Shown here: positions 1 through 8,884 of the stretch, piece after piece
Numbering within the stretch: the first letter of the stretch is position 1
How the letters are laid out: each line of letters opens with the position of its first letter
Source: Thalassobius sp047123305
Lineage (GTDB): Bacteria > Pseudomonadota > Alphaproteobacteria > Rhodobacterales > Rhodobacteraceae
Reading direction: 5' to 3'
Length of the DNA stretch: 64,000 bases
NCBI RefSeq assembly: GCF_047123305.1
Contig: NZ_CP138918.1
Location: forward strand, 992,001-1,056,000
Translations under genes and position numbers: made by a program
Notes under the pieces: model-generated
The model's input: only the letters and a program-made list of their open reading frames with translations
What the model was told of the DNA's origin: nothing
Database searches by the model: none

Positions 1-526
1 GCCGTTCTGCCGGTCCAACACCGTGAAACACATAGTAAGTCGATTGATCGCCAATCACTTCACCCAGATGACGGATGCGAAAATCCTTGAGCTGGCGGCG
101 ATAGCCTTTCCAGCGGGTTTCATCCGGCACCACATCGGGGTGCATGGAGTATTGCGGCGACATGCCCACCGCAACGTCCACCTTGGTGAAATGCGGGATC
201 GCAAGGGCGGTGAATCCCCCCATGGAATGGCCCAGGCTGACCACATTGGTGGCGCCGGTTTCCCGTTTCATCGCTTCGGTCCAGTCGACGATTTCCTCGA
301 TCTGTCCGGGGTGGTTCAGCCAGCTGCGCTTGGTGTCCGCAAAAAACAGCGCCGAGTCGCGCCCGCCTGCAGTGGCCGCCTTGGCAAACTCATAACCCTG
401 CGGTTCGCCGCTGCGCTCACCAATACCGGTGAACGACAACGTCAGCCGTTCGCTCTGGCCCTTGTAGAACCAGACGCGGAGGCTGTCGCCATCCTGAACC
501 AGATTTATGTCGAGACGGGTGGTCAC
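1..526 (-). CDS. alpha/beta-hydrolase-fold protein, C-terminus cut by window edge
   Basis: About 175 residues are visible, running off the left edge, so the C-terminus is missing. A GTG start at 526 follows an in-frame upstream stop and an AGGG about ten bases before it; there is no ATG upstream. The chain contains the nucleophile elbow GHSMGG at residues 99-104, with Ser101 the likely catalytic serine, followed by a strand and a region around 'MSPQYSMHPDVV' typical of the alpha/beta-hydrolase core. The Asp/His of the triad would lie beyond or near the edge. It sits about 60 bp downstream of gltD on the same strand and could be co-transcribed. The substrate cannot be told. Alternatives include a non-enzymatic hydrolase-fold protein of surface polysaccharide loci. 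Confidence 0.7.
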   Translation of the reverse strand, partial: MTTRLDINLVQDGDSLRVWFYKGQSERLTLSFTGIGERSGEPQGYEFAKAATAGGRDSALFFADTKRSWLNHPGQIEEIVDWTEAMKRETGATNVVSLGHSMGGFTALAIPHFTKVDVAVGMSPQYSMHPDVVPDETRWKGYRRQLKDFRIRHLGEVIGDQSTYYVFHGVGPAER

Positions 527-584
527 GTGCGAATGAACCCTGAGGTTTGGCAGGGGTAGTCCCGATCAGGAACCACCTGTTGGC

Positions 585-2024
585 TTACTCGGCAGCGATG
601 TTTTGAGAGTCGTTCAGATACTCAAGAATCGCTTCGGCGCTGTCGCGACCGTCTTTGATCGCCCAGACCACCAGCGAAGCACCGCGAACGATGTCGCCCA
701 CGGCGTACACGCCGTCCAGTGCGGTCTTACCGGTGGTGAACTCGGCCTTGATGGTGCCCCAGCGGGTCACTTCCAGACCATCGGTGTTCCAGAGTTTCGG
801 CAGATCCTCCGGTTCAAAGCCCAGCGCCTTGATGACCAGATCAGCCTCTTCAACGTAGTCCGCACCTTCGATCACCTCTGGGGCCTGACGGCCCGAAGCA
901 TCGGGCGCACCCAGACGCATTTTCTGCACCATCACGCCGTTAACCTTGCCACCATCCTCGGTGAAGCCCTTCGGCGCGGCGAGCCAGACAAATTCAACAC
1001 CTTCTTCTTCGGCGTTCTGCACCTCACGCTGCGAACCGGGCATGTTTGCACGGTCACGACGGTAGAGACATTTGACCGAGGTGGCGCCCTGACGGATTGC
1101 GGTGCGCACACAGTCCATCGCGGTGTCGCCGCCGCCGATAACCACAACCTTCTTGCCAGCCGCGTTCATGGTGCCGTCGGTATGTTCGGCCACGTCATCG
1201 CCAAAGCTCAGCTTGTTCGAAACGGTCAGGTAATCAATCGCGCGTTCAATGCCGATTGCGGTCGAACCGGGGCCGGACAGATCGCGGGTTTTGTAAACAC
1301 CCGTTGCAATCATCACCGCATCATGTTTGCCGCGAATGGCGTCAAAGCTGATGTCTTCACCCACGTTGCAGTTCAGCACGAACTCAACGCCGGATTTCTC
1401 CAGCTGTTCCACGCGGCGCATCACAACGTCTTTTTCCAGTTTGAAGCCCGGAATACCGTAGGTCAGCAGACCGCCGGCACGGTCGTAGCGGTCATAGATG
1501 GTGACCTGCACACCCTGACGCCGCAGGATGTCGGCGGCGGCCATGCCGCCCGGACCGGCACCGATGATGCCAACGGACTGATCCCGCTCGGCGGTGGGCA
1601 CGATGGGTTTCACCCAGCCGTTTTCCCATGCCGTGTCGGTGATGTATTTTTCTACCGAGCCGATGGTCACAGTGCCGTGGCCCGACTGTTCAATCACACA
1701 GTTGCCTTCACACAGACGGTCCTGCGGGCAGATCCGACCACAAATCTCAGGGAAAGAGTTGGTGGCCTGGCTGATTTGATAGGCTTCTTCCAGACGACCA
1801 GTGGCGGTCATGTTCAGCCAATCGGGAATGTTGTTGTGCAGCGGGCAGTGCGACTGACAATAGGGCACACCACACTGGCTGCAGCGGCTGGCCTGCTCTT
1901 CGGCCTTGGCCTTTGCATATTCGGCGTAGATTTCGTTGAAGTCTTTGTTCCGTTCTTCCGCGTCACGCTTTTCGGGCATGTCACGATCAACGGTCACAAA
2001 TTTCAGCATCGGTTGCTTGGCCAC
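585..2024 (-). CDS. gltD: glutamate synthase [NADPH] small subunit
   Basis: 479 residues, the normal length for GltD. It passes electrons from NADPH through FAD and two 4Fe-4S clusters to the large subunit, which makes two glutamates from glutamine and 2-oxoglutarate in the cytoplasm. Visible features are N-terminal cysteines 48, 51, 56, 60 and 95, 99, 105, 109 for the clusters, the FAD Rossmann motif IIGAGPGG at 153-160, and the NADPH motif VVIGGGDTAMD near 294-304. The start ATG at 2024 gives the standard N-terminus MAKQPMLKF. The large subunit is not immediately upstream (uppP is divergent there), so gltB is either left of the window beyond the hydrolase gene or elsewhere. Confidence 0.95.
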   Translation of the reverse strand: MAKQPMLKFVTVDRDMPEKRDAEERNKDFNEIYAEYAKAKAEEQASRCSQCGVPYCQSHCPLHNNIPDWLNMTATGRLEEAYQISQATNSFPEICGRICPQDRLCEGNCVIEQSGHGTVTIGSVEKYITDTAWENGWVKPIVPTAERDQSVGIIGAGPGGMAAADILRRQGVQVTIYDRYDRAGGLLTYGIPGFKLEKDVVMRRVEQLEKSGVEFVLNCNVGEDISFDAIRGKHDAVMIATGVYKTRDLSGPGSTAIGIERAIDYLTVSNKLSFGDDVAEHTDGTMNAAGKKVVVIGGGDTAMDCVRTAIRQGATSVKCLYRRDRANMPGSQREVQNAEEEGVEFVWLAAPKGFTEDGGKVNGVMVQKMRLGAPDASGRQAPEVIEGADYVEEADLVIKALGFEPEDLPKLWNTDGLEVTRWGTIKAEFTTGKTALDGVYAVGDIVRGASLVVWAIKDGRDSAEAILEYLNDSQNIAAE

Positions 2025-2249
2025 GGCGCTGCCTTTCTGAACAAATCTTGAGTTAATGTGCCTTTTACGGGAGCATCAAACCAAATAAAAGTCAGTAGTG
2101 CTGACTTAATAACAAGTTTTTTGGCGCCGCACTGCGGCAGTCGGGTAAAAATTGACCAATTTTACGTCCGAATCGGACCTATAATAATTCTTCTTACGGA
2201 ATCTCAATAGGTTATACAGGCACCTGTTTGATTTGTTTGAAAGAGCCTC

Positions 2250-3056
2250 ATGTCGATCCTGTACCTTCTTATTTTGGCAGTTATTCAGGGCGTTACCGAA
2301 TTTTTGCCGATTTCCTCCTCCGGCCACCTGATTCTTCTACCGAATCTGGCCGGTCTTGCCGACCAAGGGCCCATTATTGATGTCGCCGCCCATGTGGGCA
2401 CACTGGCGGCTGTTGTTCTCTATTTTTGGGCGGATGTCCGCGCAGCCGCTTTGGGGCTGCCGCAACTTGCCAAAGGCCACATCGACAGCGAAGGCAGCAA
2501 GCTGGCGTTTCTGTTGCTGCTCTCGACCATTCCAGTGATCCTCTTTGGTCTGTTCCTCAGCACCACCGGTCTGGATAAGGCCATACGGTCCATCACCGTC
2601 ATCGGCTGGACCATGCTGGGCTTTGGACTGGTGCTGTACTGGGCCGACCAAAAAGGACCGGTTCAAAAAGACGAGGGCCAGTGGTCCGTCAAGGACGCGC
2701 TGTGGATGGGGCTGGCACAGATGCTGGCCTTGATTCCCGGTACGTCGCGGTCGGGCATCACCATCACCGCCGGCCGGTGGCTGGGCTACACCCGCCAAGA
2801 TGCCGCAAAACTGTCGATGCTGATGTCGATCCCGACCATCCTAGCCTCGGGCGGATTTCTGACGCTGAAGGTAATCCTATCCGGCAACGTCGCCCCCCTG
2901 CTGGATGGTGCAATCGTGGCGGTGATGTCCTTTGGGGCCGCCCTGCTGGCGCTGACCCTGATGATGCGCCTGCTGCGCTCGGTCAGCTTTACACCCTATG
3001 TGATCTACCGCGTGATATTGGGACTGATCCTACTGTGGATTGGCTACAGCCGCTAA
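2250..3056 (+). CDS. uppP: undecaprenyl-diphosphatase
   Basis: 268 residues, usual UppP/BacA length. It removes a phosphate from undecaprenyl diphosphate on the periplasmic side of the inner membrane, recycling the lipid carrier for peptidoglycan. The two family signatures are present: QGVTEFLPISSSGH at residues 13-26, with Glu17 and His26, and PGTSRSG at 163-169, with Arg167. The chain is highly hydrophobic with about eight membrane segments. AAAGAG lies just before the ATG. It is divergent from gltD across a 225-bp AT-rich gap that probably carries both promoters, and convergent with the NDUFA9-like gene. Confidence 0.95.
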   Translation: MSILYLLILAVIQGVTEFLPISSSGHLILLPNLAGLADQGPIIDVAAHVGTLAAVVLYFWADVRAAALGLPQLAKGHIDSEGSKLAFLLLLSTIPVILFGLFLSTTGLDKAIRSITVIGWTMLGFGLVLYWADQKGPVQKDEGQWSVKDALWMGLAQMLALIPGTSRSGITITAGRWLGYTRQDAAKLSMLMSIPTILASGGFLTLKVILSGNVAPLLDGAIVAVMSFGAALLALTLMMRLLRSVSFTPYVIYRVILGLILLWIGYSR

Positions 3057-3067
3057 GACCGTTGAGA

Positions 3068-3095
3068 AAAAAAGGGGCGCGCCCGAGGCACGCCC
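3068..3095 (-). terminator. intrinsic terminator of the NDUFA9-like gene
   Basis: On the minus strand an 8-bp GC-rich stem (GGGCGTGC paired with GCGCGCCC, one G-T pair) with a 5-base loop is followed by C and seven T. It lies about 30 bp after the stop at 3123 and between two convergent genes, so it may also act on uppP. Confidence 0.8.
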
Positions 3096-3122
3096 TTCAA
3101 TATCTTTGAAACTAAGACCAGT

Positions 3123-4100
3123 TTAACCGTGGCGCAGGTTCTTGGCCGATTCCTTGATCGCCAGATACTGCCCCGATGGGCGGAAGCGCCACAGGTAATC
3201 CGGCAGCACGGCTTCCATCGCGACAGGCGTGATCCCAAGATCGGCAAAACCCTTCGCCTCAGCGCCAACAACATTGTCGTTGCGCAGCAGTTTGACCTGA
3301 TCCTTGGTGATCGGCCCTTTGATCAGTCCAAAGCTCAGCGCTTTCACCAGATCAAAGCCCCAACCCATCATCGCGCCCGCAAAGAACGGCAGGTTCACCA
3401 CCAGTTTGCGACGGCGGATCTCGGTCAACATGGTGGCCATCAGACCTTTCATGCTGTCAACGTCCGGCCCACCCAGTTCATAAATGCCAGAAGCAACGTT
3501 GCCCTCAACAGCCTGCACGGCGGCCTGAGCCACATCGTCCACATAGACTGGCTGGAATTTGGTATTGCCACCAACCAGCGGCAGAACAGGCCCCATCATG
3601 CCGGCAAAACGGTTAAAGAAGTCGTCTTCGGCCCCGAAAATGATCGACGGGCGCAGAATCACCGCAGCGGGGAACGTGGCCAGCACATTGGCCTCACCTT
3701 CTGCTTTGGTGCGCGCATAGTCGCTATCGCTCTCGGCGTCGGCGCCAATGGCAGACAGGTGCACCATCTGCGACACACCTTGATCTGCGGCGATACGGGC
3801 CACGCGCCCGGCACCTTCGGCCTGCACCGCATCAAAGCTGTTTTTGCCAGCCTCCGCCAGAATGCCGACGCAGTTGACCACCGCATCTGCACCATTCATC
3901 ACCGCCGCAACCGAGGCATCATCACGGATGTTGCAGAGCACAGGTTCAACCTGACCGGGGACACCATAGGGTTTCACATGCATTGCTTCGTTTGGACGGC
4001 GCACCGCAACACGCACACGCCAGCCCTGTTTGGCCAGACGCCGCGCAATGTAGCGCCCCACGAAGCCCGAGCCGCCAAAAATGGTCACAAGTTTCGACAT
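3123..4100 (-). CDS. complex I NDUFA9-family NAD(P)-binding protein
   Basis: 325 residues of the atypical short-chain dehydrogenase family that includes mitochondrial NDUFA9. An N-terminal Rossmann motif FGGSGFVGRYIARRL spans residues 8-22, followed by basic residues that would favour NADPH, and an NmrA/epimerase-like body. Alphaproteobacteria carry this gene as a complex I accessory or assembly protein. Here it is monocistronic, preceded by a purine-poor leader and ended by a strong terminator. No complex I genes are nearby. A general NAD-dependent epimerase/oxidoreductase role is the alternative. Confidence 0.85.
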   Translation of the reverse strand: MSKLVTIFGGSGFVGRYIARRLAKQGWRVRVAVRRPNEAMHVKPYGVPGQVEPVLCNIRDDASVAAVMNGADAVVNCVGILAEAGKNSFDAVQAEGAGRVARIAADQGVSQMVHLSAIGADAESDSDYARTKAEGEANVLATFPAAVILRPSIIFGAEDDFFNRFAGMMGPVLPLVGGNTKFQPVYVDDVAQAAVQAVEGNVASGIYELGGPDVDSMKGLMATMLTEIRRRKLVVNLPFFAGAMMGWGFDLVKALSFGLIKGPITKDQVKLLRNDNVVGAEAKGFADLGITPVAMEAVLPDYLWRFRPSGQYLAIKESAKNLRHG

Positions 4101-4202
4101 GGCGATGGCCTCCGGCTAAAAAAATTCGCTGCGGTTTTCTAACGCTTACAAGGGTTTTTCACAAGAAGATTGGGGGGTGCTGAAAAAATTTCAATTATCG
4201 CG

Positions 4203-4230
4203 TTGACACCCCCCGTGGCTAACCTTAGAA
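4203..4230 (+). promoter_or_regulatory. tRNA-Leu promoter (-35 TTGACA, -10 TTAGAA)
   Basis: TTGACA at 4203-4208, a 16-base spacer, and TTAGAA at 4225-4230. The segment AACCTTAGAACGCCCCTCACC region (split here: AACCTTAGAA then CGCCCCTCACC) is nearly repeated at the rrn promoter on the other strand at about 26951-26970, with the same 16-base spacing. Transcription would start near 4237, a dozen bases before the tRNA. Confidence 0.75.
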
Positions 4231-4248
4231 CGCCCCTCACCAACCCGT

Positions 4249-4335
4249 GCCCAGATGGCGGAATTGGTAGACGCGCTAGCTTCAGGTGCTAGTGTCCGTA
4301 TGGACGTGGAGGTTCGAGTCCTCTTCTGGGCACCA
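4249..4335 (+). tRNA. tRNA-Leu (anticodon CAG)
   Basis: 87 nt including an encoded CCA. The acceptor arms GCCCAGA and TCTGGGC pair fully, the discriminator is A, the anticodon stem CTAGC/GCTAG encloses loop TTCAGGT, and a long variable arm (GTCC..GGAC) and the T loop GGTTCGAGTCC are present. Class II architecture with anticodon CAG gives leucine. Confidence 0.97.
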
Positions 4336-4525
4336 TTTCTTTCCTAGACGAAGGAATGTCCATACTTACCAAACATCGCCAGACACGCCTCTCGCTAACG
4401 ACCTTTTTGCGCCCGTTGTGCCCTGTCGCACAGCGGTTGTTTGCATTTTTGCTGTTCTTTTTCTTGAACTTTTCCTCATCCCGTCGCATTTGATGTTTAG
4501 TTGATAGAAAAAGTCAGGAAATAAA

Positions 4526-4810
4526 ATGCACAAACTTGAAGGCCACTTTGCCACCCCGAACGGATCGAAATACCTGCAACAGCTCTGCAAACACTTCGGC
4601 CACAAGATTGATGTTGCGTTTACCGAAAACGAAGGCACAGCGACTTTTGCCTTTGGCGCCGCAAAATTGACCTCGGACGAGTCGGGTTTGACCATTCGAT
4701 TCGAACTAGAGGATGCAGACAAGCTGCCGGCCGCCAAAGGGGTGATCGACAGCCATCTGGAACGCTTTGCCTTCCGTGAGGATTTCAAAAACATGGACTG
4801 GTCGGTTTAA
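4526..4810 (+). CDS. DUF2218 domain protein
   Basis: 94 residues, matching the small DUF2218 family throughout: an N-terminal 'GHFATPNGSKYLQQLCKHFGHK' and a C-terminal 'VIDSHLERFAFRE' segment. Members are small cytoplasmic alpha/beta proteins of unknown function, often near siderophore or TonB-linked genes in other bacteria. Here it stands alone between tRNA-Leu and a GC-rich hairpin. The start is supported by AGGAAATAAA just before ATG 4526. No function is assigned. Confidence 0.85.
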   Translation: MHKLEGHFATPNGSKYLQQLCKHFGHKIDVAFTENEGTATFAFGAAKLTSDESGLTIRFELEDADKLPAAKGVIDSHLERFAFREDFKNMDWSV

Positions 4811-4829
4811 CCGATCCAAGTAAATTAGA

Positions 4830-4857
4830 CGCCCGCCCCCTCACGGTGGGGCGGGCG
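4830..4857. terminator. GC-rich hairpin between convergent genes
   Basis: A perfect 10-bp inverted repeat (CGCCCGCCCC / GGGGCGGGCG) with an 8-base loop lies between two converging genes. There is no T tract on either side, so it is a likely but unproven transcript end. Confidence 0.5.
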
Positions 4858-4892
4858 CAGGCTGATCTGTCGTTCTAAAACGGGACAGGTGA

Positions 4893-5378
4893 TCAAATGT
4901 GATCAGCCGATTCAAACAGGGCAAAATCCAGCATTTCCATCGCTACCAGCAAACGTACCGGATCGCGGCCCTCACACAGCAGCATGGCGTGACCATAGGC
5001 GCGGGATCGTTTGCCGCGCCGCAGATCATGCAGCGTTGCCATCATCAGACGCTCTTCCTGTGACAACAGCTTGCGGCACTGTTTGCAGCCGTCGCGACTG
5101 TAGGTGAAGGGCGAGCTGCGCAGGGCACGCAGCGCTTCGATCACATCGATGGTGTAGGACAGAACCCGTTCTGGCCCGTTGGCACCATGCTGCACCTCAG
5201 CCAGGCGGTAGGCGGTCGCCCAAATATCCTGTTCTTGCATCGACATCGCCTCAAACAGTCGACGGCTCAGCGCCAGGAAGCGAAGCTCCACCACGTCAAA
5301 GCCGTGATCCTTGACCAGACTGTCCTTGTCCTGCGGCACGGCATGGGAATGATGCGAAGAGTGAGACGGGTTTGTCAT
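4893..5378 (-). CDS. hypothetical protein with CxxC motif
   Basis: 161 residues from the ATG at 5378, chosen because AGGAG precedes it; the reading frame stays open 13 codons further. The N-terminus is rich in His and Ser (PSHSSHHSHAV), then a largely helical body, with a CxxC in 'DGCKQCRKLLSQEE' near residue 100 and a helical end 'LLVAMEMLDFALFES'. I do not recognise the family. Its neighbour on the same strand is a receiver-like protein 136 bp upstream, so the two may act together in regulation; that is inference only. Confidence 0.65.
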   Translation of the reverse strand: MTNPSHSSHHSHAVPQDKDSLVKDHGFDVVELRFLALSRRLFEAMSMQEQDIWATAYRLAEVQHGANGPERVLSYTIDVIEALRALRSSPFTYSRDGCKQCRKLLSQEERLMMATLHDLRRGKRSRAYGHAMLLCEGRDPVRLLVAMEMLDFALFESADHI

Positions 5379-5513
5379 GTGACTGCTCCTGCGGTGAGGC
5401 CAAAATTCTTGGATCACCTGGCAGTCTGCTTGGCTGGCTATTTCTTAGTAAATGAGTCGGGTATAGTCAAGCCGAAGCTTCCGCAACCAAAGTCGCAGAG
5501 CCTTCGTACCGGA

Positions 5514-6098
5514 TTATTCCTTGTTGCGGACATTTTCCGCTGCGGCCTCAACGCACATCTTCAGACGGCCCTGCGTCATCGGCAGGCACATGGATGCATC
5601 CGAGATTGGGCTGCGGTCCTTGGTCATGTCATCGGCCATGAAAGCGGTGGAGAACATGATCACCGGCAGCTCCGAGAAGGAGAAGCGCAGCGTCAGCAGA
5701 TCCGTTACCAGATGGTCCAGCGGCATCAGCCCATCGCGCATGATGAACATCATATCCCACTCGCGCGGACTTTCGCGCAGCATCCGTTCCGCTTCGCCCA
5801 GGGTCGAAACAGGCATCACATTTGCGCCCATGGCGATCGACATTTCTTCAACGTCGCAGTTCGGCTTGGCACTAACACAGAGCACCTTTTTCCCCACCAG
5901 CGGGGCGGGGCCGATGCTCTGGCGCTGGCGGTAGGCCGAACGGGAAAGCGAGTCACGGGTCAAAGGAGCCTCCATAGACAGGGGCGCACTGGAAAGAGGG
6001 GCACTGGAATTTGCAGCACGGGCTTCGGAAGACACACCTTTCAGGCCAAAAGACCGACGACGTGGTGTCGCGACAGTGTAGGCTGTCTGCTCGGTCAT
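5514..6098 (-). CDS. degenerate response-regulator receiver-like protein
   Basis: 194 residues from ATG 6098; the open frame extends 25 codons upstream to 6173, but that extension is basic and low in hydrophobics. Residues 1-65 are Ser/Ala-rich and probably disordered. Residues about 68-190 look like a CheY-type fold: 'KKVLCVSAKP', 'WDMMFIMRDGLMPLDHL', 'LPVIMFSTAF'. The phosphate-accepting Asp expected after the third strand is replaced (WDMMFIM), and the paired acidic residues after strand one are absent, so it is unlikely to be phosphorylated canonically. No output domain is visible. Confidence 0.6.
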   Translation of the reverse strand: MTEQTAYTVATPRRRSFGLKGVSSEARAANSSAPLSSAPLSMEAPLTRDSLSRSAYRQRQSIGPAPLVGKKVLCVSAKPNCDVEEMSIAMGANVMPVSTLGEAERMLRESPREWDMMFIMRDGLMPLDHLVTDLLTLRFSFSELPVIMFSTAFMADDMTKDRSPISDASMCLPMTQGRLKMCVEAAAENVRNKE

Positions 6099-6455
6099 AT
6101 CGTGAAACAATCCCACGGGCGCTATCCTTTGTTGTTTTCCGTTACCGGTTCTGTTCCGGTGCTGCTCATTCAAAAGAACGCCGCGAGTGGCCTACTTTTT
6201 AGTGGGGGTCCTCGAAAAAAGTTGCGCAAATGGATGTATTTGACGGATTCACTAATAAATATGGATCATCCTTAAGGCGATTATTTTCGGATTCTCTCAA
6301 TCTTTCCCTAAAATTGTATGAAGAGGCGGTCGTGTAGCCGGACAGAGTCTCTCGGTCCGGATGAAATTGGTCCTCCTGAACGCAAACCTATTGCCTGTTA
6401 GCGTTAACGGTGCAATATGCGGCGAAATCCCTGTTTCTCTGTGAGGTGCGCTGCA
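6099..6455. other. intergenic region between receiver-like gene and sugar kinase
   Basis: 357 bp with no gene I would support. It presumably holds the two divergent promoters. A small hairpin CCGGAC/GTCCGG sits at 6338-6360 and a partly palindromic GTTA-GCGT-TAAC at 6397-6408. Confidence 0.6.
6397..6408. promoter_or_regulatory. possible LacI-type half-palindrome upstream of sugar kinase
   Basis: GTTA GCGT TAAC is a symmetric GTTA/TAAC pair around a CG-containing centre, 48 bp before the kinase start. LacI-family operators often have this layout, but it is short and imperfect, and no regulator gene is adjacent. Confidence 0.3.
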
Positions 6456-7382
6456 ATGATCCTCTGCTCTGGCGAAGCCCTGATTGACATGATCCCCGAA
6501 GAAACCGTTTCAGGTGGCTCCGGCTATGTGCCCCATTGCGGTGGTGCGGTGTTCAACACCGCCATTGGTCTGGGACGGCTGGGCGCCGACGTGGCGTTGT
6601 TCACCGGCGTGTCGCGGGACGGGTTTGGACAACAGCTGGAACAGGCGCTGCAGGACAGTCAGGTGAACACCGACCATCTCGTGCGTTCTGACCTGCTGAC
6701 CACGCTTGCGGTGGTGCAGCTTAAGGATGGTCATGCCACCTACAGCTTCTATGACGAAAACTCCGCCGGTCAGGCGTTGCGGCCCGCAGATCTGCCGGCG
6801 CTCAACGATCAGGTTTCCACGCTTTATTTTGGGGGGATCAGCCTGGTGAACGGTCCCGCTGCGGACACCTATGCCGCTTTTGCCACCGCCGAAGCTGGCA
6901 AACGTCTGATTATGGTGGATCCCAACATCCGGCCCGGTCTGGCCAACGACGAAGCCAGTTACCGCAGCCGTCTGGACCAGGTCATTGCGGCAGCGGATAT
7001 CATCAAACTGTCGGACGAAGATCTGGATTGGCTGATCCCCGGTGATCAGCCCCCAGCCGAAAAGATGCAGAGCCTGATGGCCAAGGGCCCGATGCTGGCC
7101 CTTCTGACCAAAGGCGCTGAGGGTGCCGAAGCCTTCCACCGCAACGGCACCCATGCCAGCGCCGCCTCTGAAAAGGTGACTGTGGTAGACACCGTTGGTG
7201 CAGGCGACACGTTTAATTCGGGTGCCCTTGCAAAGATGCAGGCGCTTGGCCTGCTGGACCGCGCCGCTTTGGAACAGGCCGATGCAGTGCAGTTGGCGCA
7301 GGTGCTTGGCTTTGCGGCCAAGGTGGCGGGGGTCACGGTGTCACGTGCCGGTGCCAACCCGCCGTGGCAGAGCGAGCTGTAA
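6456..7382 (+). CDS. PfkB-family carbohydrate kinase (fructokinase-like)
   Basis: 308 residues from ATG 6456, preceded by GAGGTG; an in-frame ATG 13 codons earlier gives an unlikely basic extension. It transfers phosphate from ATP to a sugar in the cytoplasm. The start 'MILCSGEALIDMIP' and the glycine-rich 'GGAVFNTAIGLGRLGADVALFTG' are typical of bacterial fructokinases, and the C-terminal PfkB signature DTVGAGDTFNSG carries the catalytic Asp. It is a single gene, convergent with the aldehyde dehydrogenase operon. The substrate could be fructose or another ketose or ribo-sugar. Confidence 0.85.
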   Translation: MILCSGEALIDMIPEETVSGGSGYVPHCGGAVFNTAIGLGRLGADVALFTGVSRDGFGQQLEQALQDSQVNTDHLVRSDLLTTLAVVQLKDGHATYSFYDENSAGQALRPADLPALNDQVSTLYFGGISLVNGPAADTYAAFATAEAGKRLIMVDPNIRPGLANDEASYRSRLDQVIAAADIIKLSDEDLDWLIPGDQPPAEKMQSLMAKGPMLALLTKGAEGAEAFHRNGTHASAASEKVTVVDTVGAGDTFNSGALAKMQALGLLDRAALEQADAVQLAQVLGFAAKVAGVTVSRAGANPPWQSEL

Positions 7383-7412
7383 CGCTCTGCCCTTAGCACC
7401 TGCTACAATCGG

Positions 7413-8882
7413 TTAAGCGTGGCTGATCGCGACGCTTTTGACAGTGGTATAGGCGTCCAGCGCCTCCAGCCCTTTTTCGCGGCCATAGCCGGACTTGCCA
7501 TTGCCACCAAAGGGAAGCTCAATCCCACCGGCCCAATAGTCGTTTACCGTGACGGAACCGGCGTCGATTTCTTGCACCATCCGCATAGCGCGCCCGATGT
7601 CGCGGCTGAAGACGCTGGCCTGCAGGCCGAACTCGGTCCCATTGGCCAGATGAATCGCCTCCGCCTCGCTCTCAAAACGCTGTACCGCCAGAACCGGGCC
7701 AAAAATTTCGTGCTGCACCACCGGATCCTCGGGGGGGAGATCGGCAATCACGGTGGGTTCAAAGAACCAGCCCTTGCCCGTCTCAGGGTCAACCGCCCGC
7801 TGCCCACCTGTCAGGATCCGACAACCGCGATCGCGCGCCGCGACCACATGGGCATTGATCCGCGACAGGTGCAGCTCTGAATTGACCGCGCCCATATCCG
7901 GATTGCGCAGCCCATGCCCAAAGCGGAGGGCGCGGGTCTTGGCGGTGAGGAGCTCCAGCATCTCCTCTTCGATTGCGCCGTCCAACAACAGGCGCGAGCC
8001 TGCCGAACAGATCTGGCCTGCGTTGGAAAAGATCGCCCAAATCGCCGCCTCTGCCACCTTTTCGGGATCGGCATCGGCGCAGGCAATCAATGGCGACTTG
8101 CCGCCCAGCTCCAGGGTCATGCGGGTGACATTGGGGGCCGCTGCACGGCTGACCGCGACACCCGTCACAACTGAACCTGTGAAGGTAATGTGGTTCACGC
8201 GCGGATCGGCAACCAAGGCGGCGCCCGCCTCAGTGCCGAGACCGGTGACCACATTCACCACACCGTCCGGCACCCCAGCCTCGGACAGCAGCCGCGCCAG
8301 CAGCAAGGCGCCAAAGGGTGTGGTCTCAGCCGGTTTTGCCACCACCGAACACCCCGCAGCCAAGGCAGGCGCCACCCCGCGCGCAAAGGTTGAAGTCGGG
8401 TAGTTCCAAGGGATTACATGGGCGGTGACGCCCACAGGTTCGCGGCGGGTGAACCCTGTCTGCGCGGGACCCAGATCAACCGCCCGTCCGTCCAGCTTGT
8501 CCGCAGCACCGGCATAGTAGTCAAAGATCCGCGCGGCCCCGCTGACATCACCCTCGGCCTCTGCCAGCGTCTTACCGCTGTCCAGCACCTCGACCAGGGC
8601 AAGGTCGTCTGCATTGGCGCGGATGACATTGGCCACTTGGTGCAAAACAGCACTGCGGTCCGCAGGTTTGACCCGTCGCCAATGGCGCAAACCTGCCTCG
8701 GCCGCCCGCAACGCCTGATCCACCTCACCAGCCCCGCCCAGCGCGAAACAGCCAAAGGCCTCGCCCGTGCCGGGATCAAAGCTCTCCATCTTGCGGGCAG
8801 AGCGACCTTCAACAAAAGCGCCACCAATGAAATGCCCCTCTGGCAGCTCGGGCAGCACATGCCCCATGAACCTGTCTTTCAT
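7413..8882 (-). CDS. NAD(P)-dependent aldehyde dehydrogenase (betaine-aldehyde-dehydrogenase-like)
   Basis: 489 residues from ATG 8882, two bases after the stop of the upstream gene and preceded by GGGAGG inside that gene's end; an open frame five codons longer exists. Oxidises an aldehyde to the acid. Catalytic residues are in place: Asn160 (PWNYP), Lys183 (AKPAE), Glu258 (LELGGKSP) and Cys292 (GQICSAG). It is the last gene of a three-gene operon with an enolase-superfamily enzyme and a GMC alcohol oxidase/dehydrogenase. An alcohol-to-aldehyde-to-acid route is therefore likely; betaine aldehyde itself is not proven. Confidence 0.9.
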   Translation of the reverse strand: MKDRFMGHVLPELPEGHFIGGAFVEGRSARKMESFDPGTGEAFGCFALGGAGEVDQALRAAEAGLRHWRRVKPADRSAVLHQVANVIRANADDLALVEVLDSGKTLAEAEGDVSGAARIFDYYAGAADKLDGRAVDLGPAQTGFTRREPVGVTAHVIPWNYPTSTFARGVAPALAAGCSVVAKPAETTPFGALLLARLLSEAGVPDGVVNVVTGLGTEAGAALVADPRVNHITFTGSVVTGVAVSRAAAPNVTRMTLELGGKSPLIACADADPEKVAEAAIWAIFSNAGQICSAGSRLLLDGAIEEEMLELLTAKTRALRFGHGLRNPDMGAVNSELHLSRINAHVVAARDRGCRILTGGQRAVDPETGKGWFFEPTVIADLPPEDPVVQHEIFGPVLAVQRFESEAEAIHLANGTEFGLQASVFSRDIGRAMRMVQEIDAGSVTVNDYWAGGIELPFGGNGKSGYGREKGLEALDAYTTVKSVAISHA

Positions 8883-8884
8883 CG

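Noticed and set aside
603..2051. Long plus-strand open frame opposite gltD
   Set aside because: It is a shadow of a clear GltD; the translation has no recognisable domains and the other strand has a complete known enzyme.
4366..4794. Minus-strand open frame across the DUF2218 gene and its leader
   Set aside because: Overlaps a recognised gene; low-complexity basic translation.
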